From NCBI RefSeq assembly GCF_009389715.1, contig NC_052407.1, positions 1,841,001 to 1,905,000 on the forward strand: 64,000 nucleotides of DNA, given 5' to 3'. The stretch is from Phoenix dactylifera. Taxonomy: Eukaryota; Streptophyta; Magnoliopsida; Arecales; Arecaceae. The translations under genes were made by a program, and so were the position numbers. Every line of letters starts with the position of its first letter. The first letter of the stretch is position 1. Below the pieces are notes generated by a model. That model was not told where the DNA came from and made no database searches. It worked only from the letters and a program-made list of their open reading frames with translations. Positions 36,101 through 48,100 of the stretch are shown here, piece after piece.

Positions 36101-39100
36101 AATATAAATAGGCTTTCCTGATGTTCAAACACTCTCAGGGAAGACACTGCAGTTCTGGTCAGCCAAGTGTGAAAGGGCAACATAAACCAAGAGAACAAGG
36201 CTTTGTAAGTTAAACACCGAAACGATTTTACAGATACCAAGATGCTGTCAGCAATCTCGAAAAGACACCAAATGCCAAAACAGTGTGTAAGAGGCAGTTA
36301 ACCCATAAACAGAAAATAAATGGAAGAAACGGTTCAGAAAAAGGTCCTCATAGAATGGCCAAAAATAAATCCTTGAAAAAGGGTCCTACAAGAAATAAAC
36401 GAAAACCTCAGACGGATCTTGAATCAAATCCTAATCAAATTACATGAGTTCTCTAGTTCTGATTTAAGTTTCTAATTAGGTAACAATCTAGCTAGCTTAA
36501 GTGTCCATTTCACTCAGACTAACCAAAAAAGGAAAAAAAAAAAAGAAAAAACCTGCATAAAGTTAGAAAGGCTCAAGAATAGAAACAAACTGGTAAAAAA
36601 AGAGTAATTTATTTGGAAAAATTTAGTATTGAAAAAGTATTTGAAGACATTTCAAAACCTTCTTTTGCATAGAAAAAGTGAGTTAAACTATCTGACATTT
36701 TGAGGTTCTATTGTAAGTAAGCAAAACATAGAAAAAGCTTGTTTGCAACCACTGACTAGGTTAGCAGAAAGAGCACCGAAAACATCTAAGAAAGAGCCTT
36801 AAAAAGCGCTCAAGGTCTACCAACTACAATGATGCCAATGTAATTTGAGACTAGCAATGCTCATCCAGAATAGTCCTCCAACAACAAAAACAAAAGGAAA
36901 ATGATGAAATTATCAAACAGCTGAAAAGTCCTTTGGATTTGTCAATCCAGGGCAAGTGTGGTGTTCCCCAAACTTCTCATTGGAGGCTTTTGAAGAGGTC
37001 TACTACCATGCATTCTTGCATACAAGAGTGGGAAAAAAAGCACACTACAGGGAAAAGTGGCTTTTCCGATAGTGATCCACCGACGTTATAAAGAAGCGTC
37101 GCCAATTTAGTCACCACGTCAAATTTTGGCGATGCGAGGAGGTAGCATCCGTATATTCTGGCGCTTAAAAATGTCAGAGTGGGAAGAGAGCTACGACGAC
37201 ACTTATAAACGTTGTCAGAAGCCTAAGTTAATACTACGCTTTTTAAAAACATTGTCGGAAGCCTTAGTGCGCTAAGGCGATGCGTTAGAAAGCGTCGTCG
37301 GAGACCTAATCGTCCCACGAGGATGATGCTTTAGAAAGTATTGTCGGAGGCCAAATTTCACCCCCAGGACAATGCTCTAGAAAGGGTCGTCTTAGGCCAA
37401 TTGCACCCTCACCCCCAACAACCCTTTAGAAAGCATCGTTGGAGGCCGATTGCCCCCAACGACGCATTATCCCCCCTCCCCCAACAATGCTTTAGAAAGC
37501 GTCGTCGGAGCCCCCTCCCGATCCCTAACCCCTCCAGCTGCCCCTCCTCCTTACAAATCCCTAACCCCTTCCAACCCAGCCATCCCTCCTTACAAATCCC
37601 TAACCCCCTCCCCTTCTCTCTCCGTCGCTCGCTTGCGTCTCATTTGAGATCAATCTTTCTCGATCTCCGACGATGGCTGCAAACTTTGTCCTCACCAACG
37701 GTGGCAAGGGGCGGTCGCCTGGCCGCCTCGTAGCAGTGTACAGCGAGGTGCAGACAAGCCGCCTCAACCACCCCCTCCTCCTCCCCTTTGCCGTCAGAGG
37801 GCCCTTCAAGATTGTCGATGGGGCTCCGAACTCCGCCGCCGGAAACCCCGTTATCCATCTTCCTTCGTTTCTCTCTTTCGGTTCTTGGTTGAGATCTATG
37901 TAGATCGACCTGAGGTTCTGATAGTAATATTTGTGATGGTATGGGCTGCAGATGAGATCAAGAAGTTGTTTCCTAATCTCTGCGATCAACCATCGGCCAG
38001 CTGGTGCCGACGGGCGCCGTTTCGTCGGAGATGGCTGGGAGTCTTAAGGTCGGCATGGTGCTCTCCAGAGGCCAGGCTCCCTGTGGGCACAATGTCATCT
38101 TTGGAATCTTTGGTGAGTGCTTCTTTTCGTGGTTTTTGGTCGTCTTTTTCTCCCCGTACAAATTGATTGATTTCTTTCTTTGTCCTTTCATAGTTGTGGA
38201 TGATTTTGTGTTTTTGGTTGATTGATTGTTAGATTGATCTTTTGATTTATCATTTTTTTCTTTTCTTTTCTATGGTTTTTGGTAGATTATTCGCATAATC
38301 GAGCCAAGGGGAGCACGCTGTATGGATTCAAGGAAGGTCCGACAAGGATCATGAAATGCAAATACGGTGCTAGAAGGATGACCTCTGACCTTTAAAGCTG
38401 GCTAAAAGGAAAAAAAAAATTATATTTTTTTAAAAAAATAATTATAACGACGTTTTAAAGCATTGTTATAAAAACAATTAGCGGTTAAAAGCCGACGCTT
38501 TCAAGAGTCGCTAACTGTTCGACACTTATAAGCGTCGGCTTTTAGTGACGCTAAAGCGTCGGCTTTCTTTTTTTCCACTCTCACATAGCTGACACTTTTG
38601 CAACGCCTTAGAAACCGTCGGCGACAAAATTACCGATACTTATAAGCGTCGGTATAGGCTTTAAAAAGCATCAGAAAAGATAAGTTTTTTTGTAGCGGCA
38701 TAAACATCTACTTGCGATGGTGACAATATAGTAAATGATATGAGAGTTTGGTTTCCAAACAAATACAAAATTATATGTGCAGCCAATGTCGAAATGGGGT
38801 CCACTGGTAGCAAAAATAATGTGACAGAAGATCATTGGCCTCTATTTCTCTTTTCTTTTTAGATACTGCAAGCATTAGAAAAAACACTCAAGAGCAAGAA
38901 CTTCCTTTGTTGTCAATCTTGTAAATGATTCTTGCATATCTCTCACAGTAGCCAGCCATTTTTCTGAAAAAATATAAAAGTACCTTGCAAAGAAGAAACA
39001 ATGCAATTTGTCACCACCTTCACACATTTAGAAGGTACTTGTGATACCACCTTATAAATGCTAGGCATTACACAGCTTACTGGCTTATTTCAATCAGGCA

Positions 39101-42100
39101 TCCTTTTATGACATTTCCAAATAAAAGTGATATATCTTGAAACTCTTGACAAAATTTAAAGTAATCATAGTAAGGCCCTCTCACCCTCACTTAACTAAAA
39201 AAGAATAAGCTTTTATATGGCCTTCCAATTATTTTGCACTCGAAAGGCATCATGTATCATATTGTACAAATAAAACTGAGGATGCAAGTGTTTGACCCTC
39301 CTTTGATTTGAATTACATAGCATTTCAGAACACATGGCAATCAAAGTTAATATTACATCCCATCTAAAGTTCCTCATGGTAAGTAAGAATTGTCATCTTC
39401 ATCAACCTAGTTAAACTTATCTCTAGATACTGCAGTTGATGGTTTAAAAGAATGAAGAGCACAGCACTACTGACCACTAATTTCATATAATAAATGCCAG
39501 ACCTAGAAAGCACTTCAAGATTTGTTCACATACCACAAGACCAGCGTCAGCAACCACTCTTAAGATGAGTTCCAAGCTAACCTCCTCCCCAGGCTGACCA
39601 AGAACTAGAACCTTCAAAAAAGCAGCAACAAGATGCTTATACAGAGAAAAAAAATACAAACACCTCGTGAATGAGACCAACTATAACTTCAATAGCTATA
39701 CTGATATAACAAATAAATTATGGGATACATACGCCAAAGTTTCAGGGATAATGATATAGGAAATCCAACTGATTCAAAATCTTCATATAGAACCAGTTAT
39801 TCTCCTTGTGTTAAGTCTTTCATCCTTTCAGTTTGTGTACCATTAAGCAAAAATCAAAAGGCCTAAAATATAATGTTATGTGAAACATTTGTGAATAAAT
39901 TATGTGATATATACTGCTAATAGCAAATAAATTATGCGATACATATGCCAAGGTTTAAGGTATGATGTTATAGGAAATCCAACCGATTCAAAATCTTCAT
40001 ATAGGGTTAGGTATTCTCCTTGTGTTAAGGCTTTCATCCTTTCAGTTTGTGTACCATTAACAAAAGTCAAAAGGGATAGAAATATTTTATAGCCTCTCTG
40101 TCATTTTCTTGCCTACTCTAACATGTGGTTTTCCTTCTGTGATCTTGGCAGTGTTTGTCTAATGGATCAAGATACATATCAGGAATTAGATTACCACATC
40201 TACATACTCAACCATAGATTGCAAATTAACATATGCTCAAAGTAGATCAAATCAGAAGGCAAGTTTCAACAGTCATGATAGCGTGTAGTGGAAGATCTTT
40301 AAATTTTGAGGTTGTAGTTAAAGGTCTGGTATGCAATACAAGTTATGTTTCATTCTTTGGTCTTTTGAAATTTCTCCATTATATTTTGCGGAATTGATTT
40401 GGTTTAACATTAAAAGAGGAGTAAATTTAAAAATTTTAAAAAAGTTATTGCTTACTTTAGAGTTCTCAGAAATCCTTGGGAATTAAAAGCAGAAACTGTC
40501 ATGAAATGATAAGTTCAGCTCAGCCTGTTCACAACTCATCTCAACTTTTAGGACTAATTTAATCTTTTCATTAATAGTCTATCTCCATTTTGTCTTCATC
40601 TTCAATAAAAAAAAGGTTCAAATTATATCATTCCTAATCCTTCTTGCATCGCATCTTAAATATTAACAACCAATTTCCCCCAAAGAGAGAGAGAAAAATG
40701 TGAGATGAACTTACTCAAAAGCCTAGCTAACATCTTCAGATAAAGTTCAAAGGATATTGTAGCCATTAGGCCCAAGGTTCGCCGTACCGGTACCGAACCC
40801 CGTACCGGTGCCGCACTAGTATAGGCGTACCGAGTGTCGGTACGGTACCGTACGCTCGATACCGACCGTACCGACATTGGTGTACCGATACCGGTACCCA
40901 TCGGTACGGGTACGGTACGCTCGGTACCGACTGGTACCGACCGGTACAGCGAACCTTGATTAGGCCTGTTAACGAGCCGAGTTGCTCGGGCCCGGCTCGA
41001 GCTCGGCCAGGTAAAAGCTCGGCTCGAGCTCGGCTCGTTAATCAAACGAGCCCGAGCCCAAAATAAAGTCCATTTAAACTCGAGCTCAAGCAGCTCACGA
41101 GCCTGTTTGGGCTCGTGACTTAACCATTTTTAACTCTCCCCCGGACCACAGACCCCCCACTCCACCCCACCCCACCTCTCTCCTCTAAATATTGCTCTCA
41201 AGGGTCCGGCTCCCCGGCCTGAATCTCAACCCGCCTCCCTCGACGACCTCCTCCACGCCTCCCTCGGCTCCCCGACCTAGATCTCAGCCCGCCTCCCTCG
41301 ACGTTGTCGACGACCTCCTCCACGCCTCCCTTGGCTCCCCGACCTGGATCTCAGCCCACCTCCCTCGATGACCTCCTCCACACCTCCCTCGATGACCTCC
41401 TCCACGCCTCCCTCGACGACCTCCTCCAGATCCCCCAGGCCCAGGACCCTCTCTGCCGCCCCGCCTCGCCCGGTTCGACCTCCTCCACGCCTCCCTCGAC
41501 GACCTCCTCCAGATCCTCCAAGCCCAGGACCCTCTCCCTCGCCGCCGCCTCCCTCGCCCGCCTCGACCTCCTCCGCCGAGGGCTTCCGCTCCTCCAAGCT
41601 CGCCGCTGCCTGCCCCAACCTCCGCCACCTCCTCGCCCCCTGCGTCTTCAACCCCCGCAGCCCCGCTACTTCGAGTTCGTCGACGACGCTTCCCTCCTTG
41701 CCCTCGCAGCCGCCTGCCCCCGTCTCTCCCTCCACCTCGTCGACCCCCCCCACCCTCTCCCCCGTCCGCCCCATCCCCATCCCCATCCCCATCCCCATCC
41801 CCGAGCTCGGGCTCGAGCTCGTAATTGAAACGGGCTTTACAAGCTCAAGCCCGAGCCTTTGCTGTGCCAAACGAGCCCGAGACCAATACAGAGCTCGGTA
41901 CTGAGCCTGAGCCCGAGCCCGAGATTCTATGAAACGAGCCAGAGTCATATCATTCACATATTAATCAGAGTCAGAGGCAGCAATATATGTGTTATATATA
42001 CAAATTTAATGTTATGGAATTTGGACAAATTGATGCATATGTACACGCAATAAATTAGGTACATGCAAATAGCAGAGATTGCATATGTACATCGCAAATC

Positions 42101-45100
42101 CTTCAAACTAAGAGTATCAACTAATACACATAACTAATATTTATATGCTTATTTGAGTATTTTAGCTGCAAAAAGTTGGTATCCTTAGCAGTCATTCATG
42201 AGATCATAAAGCAATGAAAGACACCATTTACAAGGTTCTAGATCTAGAAGTCTTGATTGTGTACTTTATTATTATACAATATCAACTATTATTGCGATGA
42301 ATGCAGTCAAGTGTTGGTCCCTGCTGCATGGCATGTATTCTGCCAGCCAAGGACAGGCATAGAACAGGGGATACGAACCCCCTGTATTGCTCTTACTAGA
42401 GTACATACCAATTCTTATCAGTCCATGCTGGTGCATGCCAATTGGCACACAGTGGCATGGATAGACAAGGACCAGCATAAACTCATTGTTCATGTTATAA
42501 GGATGGCACAAGGCTAGCAGGCACCACAAAGGCACAAACAGTATGTTACCAGACTATGCCGACCTTTGACAGACGCAAGTGCGGCAAATAGGAGTTTTCC
42601 TTAGAATGCGATCTTCTTCATTTTCCTACTTTCCTGAATTTAATTAATTAACTAATTAATAGTTTGATTGATCAATGCATCTCAAGTACATCAAAGGCAT
42701 CACATGTCGACAGCTACAATTCATTTTGAGAGACAACAAATTACAACTAAGCAAGTACAATAATTGATAGATATACCTAAATTCAGCTTCAATAACACAG
42801 TGACAGAAGCTTACCTTGTCACTTTCATCTCTCATCACATTACTAGATAGTGCCATCAACCTTTTCCTTCCATGTTCAGGCATCTCTAACAAGCTAATCT
42901 GTGAAAAAGAAAAGGGCATGACACGTATAACAGTGAATAAGTGAATAAAAGTTAATTAAGCACTATGGTAAAATGAAAATATTGTGTATTGACTATCAGG
43001 CTTAATCTGCGTGCCGCTTTAGCTCATAGACATCAAAATTACATAAGCATATTTTATTATACTGCATACTACAGGATGCAAAAGAAAATTGAAACTTTAC
43101 AGACATAATAGCAAGATGATCAAGAAATCTTGCTAGCAAGCAAGTAAATTATGCAGTCAAAAATTTGGAGACAGCCACTAGCCAGGCCCATCAAATTTCA
43201 TCTTGGTCTATGACATGGACATAATCATCCAAGCCCCTTTGCATCAAATATGACAGCTATGAAGCACACCTGTCAGCTCTAAGACAAGAAGGCTTCATGT
43301 TTCCCATCAAATTTTGTTCTATTTTATAAACTGAAACTAAAATAAAGAAAAATTTCTTTATAATGGGGTGAATATGGAAATTGAAAAACAAAATGTCAAA
43401 AATATTACGTGTTTGTATGTATATAGATTTATATATTATCATAGCGAAAGGAGCTTATTTATTATTGATTTCAGTATAGGTTTACACGTACATAATACAT
43501 TTTCCATAGTTTACATGAATTGACTCCATCTTTTTGATCTACATCTTTAAAAAGAAACAAAAATTGGCCATACAATAGCTTAAATGGCAGAAATGATAGT
43601 TGCCTTCATCCACTCAAATGCTTCTAACAAGCTGTCGATTGGACGATGGCAACTACAGTTCCAAACTTAGTGATAGGGCTTGGTGAAAGCAAGAACTAGA
43701 GCAATACCTCGAATCAAGTAAAAGGCATAAACTTGGCATATACTCAGAGAGAATAGGCACATATTTACATATATACATATGTACACGGTACATATACATG
43801 CAAGCAAACATGCACATGCATGTGCATGCACATAGAAGAAAGGATGGAAAGAGAGGTAAACCATTCATTGGGATATTGAGGCAAAAGAACATGTCCTCAA
43901 CAGGGGACATGATTTTTGCATAGTATAGTAGTTTGGCTAAGGACGGTGGAATTGGTACCAGGCACCGTACCGGTTGCCCGGCGGGATGAGTCGGTATGGG
44001 CCCGTGTTGCACCATGCCGGGCCCATATCGACACATCTTCTACGCCAGGGGAAGGGAGAACGAGAGAGGAAAAGATAGAGAGATAGAGCGGGGGAGGCTC
44101 CTCGGCCTTCGTCAGCTGGCCCCGGCCTCTCTCTTCCCTCCTCTCCCTCTCCCTCCCCCCTCTCTCTCTATCTCTCTTTTCCTCTTCTTCTTCTTCCCCT
44201 CCGGTGAGTCTCGGTTTCAATGGCGGAACCATCCTGGTCCACCGCCGGTACGACCTGGGATACCTTGAACCGGACGGTTCGGTTCCGCAGACCTTGAGTT
44301 CGGCTTTTATAAGAAAGTGCATATACAGTGTACAGCTCACAAAACTAAAGAGTAAGTAGTTGGGTCATTACTCGAATGCAATCAAAAATCAAACTTCCCT
44401 CCTAAAGTTGTTGTACTGACAAAAAATCATGCATAACTTGCCATGTAGATCCTTCAAACTAGTGAAAGAATCATCTAATTGATTTTCAAATCAAAAGAAG
44501 AAACAATATTTCCTTGCCAGCAATTTTCTCCTAAACAAATTTGCAAGCAACAGCAATGTGGTTATCAGCTTTAGAACACCTGGTTTAAGGCTATAGAATC
44601 GCACCAAGGTCATCACATGGTTGAAGATAACTTCATTTACCTTTAGGCCATCCAAAACAATAGAACATAGCAAAAATTAATATCTAGATCCTCGAGTATA
44701 TTAATGCGTAATTGTCTACTTCAATTCTTATAGTCTTTTTGATAATTTTATCTTATATTGGTTCATGGCATAAACGTTAAAATGATTTTGTTACTATGTA
44801 TGCTTGAAGTTCATTAATTAATTAACTCTTTACCATTGCAATGTGCTTTCCAAGTAGTTTAGCTAGACAATCATCCACATTAAGACATCTAGGGGCTGGG
44901 GCTCTATTGTCTTTCCTTGGATAAGGCAGGCATGTAATTGAAAAATCTGAAACTTGTTGATTAGTAAAAATAAAGCTAATCTATAAGCCAAGATAAGAAA
45001 AAGGGAGGTTAAAAGCATATCTATATAGCTTTTGCATATCTATAACTGCTGTTGTCTCTATCCTGAGCCAATATGTGACAGTACATGGCACCACACAGCT

Positions 45101-48100
45101 GTTTTTGTGGCTAACAGCTGTTAGCTCAGTTGGTCCGCACCCAACTCTCCATGGGAAAGCCTGCATTCAATCCAGGTGATGGCAGATAACCACCATATTG
45201 CTTTAAAAAAAAGAAGGGGGGGGGGGGGGGGGGGGGGGGGGGGATGATGTTTTAGTTTGATTAATATTTGCATAATATAAGATACGTCAGAGCTTGGACT
45301 GAGCAATGTTAAGATCAGCAACTCATCTAGAATTTTCCAAGTCCAAATAACACAGGTAAGGTAATTTCACCAAACGATCAGATTTTTTTGATTATTTCAT
45401 GTTGTCAGTGCATAACCTCAGTTAATTGAAAGCCAGCATACATCATCTGAAATAGTAACAAAAGCATTAAATCTGACTTTCCGCAGATATGAACATAATT
45501 TAGTACGCACCCCACCGTGACCACCCCTTGCAACAAGAATTTCATCACCTGGATGTGCTAAGTCAGCAAGAAACTTCCCCCTCTTGCGTCTTACAACTGT
45601 ACCTGTCATTATTATAAACAGTTAGATTTGGATGTCGCTCTGTCTAATTAATATTCAGTGATTCAATATCTTGTCAAGCTAGACACTTTATAAAAATGAT
45701 AGGCATTCACAGATGGTGAAGAATCTGGTAAAAATCTTGGCGACGAGGAATGTTGAGATGTTTGCATTCAAATACCATTAATCTTCATATATGGGCAGTC
45801 TAGCAAGGTAAATTCAGAAATCTACAAACAGAAATACAACAACCAACACATCATTTGGTTTTTTTTGAACCAGTATTTGGCACGTGTTACACACATGACT
45901 TATTTTTATTTATAGATGGCTAAGGTTTCAACGTGATATATCTAATTGACAGAAGTATGCATGGTCATAGTTAATTGGCATTTTTTTATATTAGGGTGAA
46001 CAATTCCATGGATGGTTTTGATCCCCTCACACCAATGCATGCGGTACTCTAAATTAGGTGGGCATGGAAAAGATTTAATAATATATACATATTTTAGTTC
46101 GCTCCAATAAGACTGGTTAAAGAAAACAAAGATGAGTGTGCTTATTATTATTAGTCTACCATTTCAAACAAGAAAAGGAAAGCAAAGAAGAGCTAGGAAT
46201 AGGATCGGAATCGGAAAATGAAGCATACTCAAATTGCTGGCACAAAGACAGAGAAACTCGTGAACATTTTCCAAACAAAGAAGCTAATTTGGGTACTGGA
46301 AATTTCATAACTGTAAACACTTCAATGTTCCAATAGACCCTTCATGTATTATTAAAATGAAAATACCCATGTTCTATAAAATTTTCCTAACATATCTTTA
46401 GAGTATTTATTTACTTGGTTGTATATCTTTGAGTGTTTGACATATGCCAAGTATCCGGGCAAGATAGTGGAAATGCATCATGCAGGTACATACTACAACT
46501 ATAATACACATTAACTAAAGGCTTGGAGATTACAACACCCGAAACATAATGTTCCAGGGATCTACACATTGGAGTAAAGTTTTTTCTGTGTAGCAGAAGC
46601 ATCAAGCAATCAAAAATTAAAACACCCAAAACATGACAGTTCATATATGCTTTAAAAATTAAAGTAAAATTAAATCTATAAATAGATTTAATCACATAAT
46701 TTACAAACCTACAGGCACAGGTATTTGTAGCGTTGGTGCAGCATATCCATCATGCAATTGTGAAGTCAGAGTACCCATGGCATCAACATTCCCCCCTCGC
46801 TTTGCACCATACCGGCTCTTTTTGTGAAATTCCAGGAGAGATTCTTTGCTCTCATCTGCATATATGACTACATCACCCCCATGTCCGCCAATGGGTAGGA
46901 TAAGTGAGCCATCCGAATCCCTTTTGTATGTGCGCTTTTTCGTTGACTTTTCCTGGTCATGTTTTCCTTGTGATTTTGAAGTATTTCTAAGGTTTGGCAA
47001 GCTGAGAACAGCACCATGGCCTCCATCTCCAGAACGTACAGTAATGACAACCTGATCAAAATACTTGTGTGGTTCTCTTATCAATGCGGCAGCATTAGTG
47101 GACGGAGATTCTTTGACCCTTGCAGATCTGCAGTTAATGACAAAGTACTGAATGCCTTTTGAACTATAACTCCACTGTCTACCCCTGCAAAAGAGATAAC
47201 TCATGGTAAAATTATGAGTAATCTAGAAATTCAAAAATTATTCCAAAATTTCCATCAAAACAAAAGCCTCGAGCACCAAAGAAATGTAAAAAGCAAGATA
47301 TCAGAATCCAATTGTACAATAAATGAAAATAGTTCAAAGTTTTCATTGAAATAAGAACATCGAGAAACAAAGAAATGTAAAAAGCAAGAAATCAGAAACC
47401 ACTAGTACAGTGAGTGGCTACAGTAAAGGATATAAAGATTGAGAAGAGTAAAATTTAATCCTACCAATACTTGAGGCTGACCAAAAACCAATCAAAAACA
47501 GACTGGAAGCTAAAGCCAAATATTTTGGGCTGTTATCGATTACTTGTCTAAGCAGCATGAAGCCCCTGAAGACACTAGCTCTTTTATGTCAAAGAGTCAT
47601 GCAATTCCAATATCATTTTTAAGCTCATTTACTGAATATAGAACCCGCAGCTTGACTTAGGTAACGATAGTCCATCAGCATATATCAAAGGGCCAGGCCA
47701 GTCACAGACGTGTAAGCATTCAATTTCAACCTACTTGGTGAGGGTTCCCCTAGATTCTTAGGTCCAACCAAGTTTTATTTTGGCCCCAGCCTGCGGAAAT
47801 TAGTTTATTATATTAAGTGCCTATGTATCTACAATTTTCAGAAAATATAAAAAGTGACTATGTTATTTAACCCTAACAAAGCCATGATCGGAAACCTTTT
47901 GTCCGATGCAAATGTCAGCAAGGCAAGGTAAAACATGGACATTCAACCCACCCTTACAGAAAATCTCATGGTTTCACCCTATCATCATCATCTAAACTTC
48001 TTGAGAAGATGTTGACAGAGCGAAATAATCCAGGCCGTCCTTGTGTATGCATCAGATCTCTTATGCTATCAGGCTTCCTACAATATCTCTTCGAAGAAGT

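Larger units (their letters stand above)
40961..41945 (+). mobile_element. GAGCTCG-family hAT-like element A
   Basis: The left end TAGGCCTGTTAACGAGCC is followed by GAGCTCGGCTCG-rich sequence and the right part is again GAGCCCGAGC-rich. The same left and right arms appear in reverse orientation at 52858-53798. The right tip is degraded, so no target duplication is assigned. The interior is GC-rich and carries MAX2-like coding sequence. It lies in an OBGM intron. Confidence 0.8.

Noticed and set aside
41277-41957. 226-codon minus-strand Gly/Arg-rich frame
   Set aside because: It is antisense to the MAX2-like fragment in a GC-rich repeat; composition alone keeps it open.
45118-45205. A functional tRNA gene
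   Set aside because: The B box is degenerate, and acceptor and anticodon stems do not pair convincingly by eye.
46136-46336. Plus-strand frame with charged residues
   Set aside because: It lies in an OBGM intron, has no familiar motif and shows no splice-consistent neighbours.
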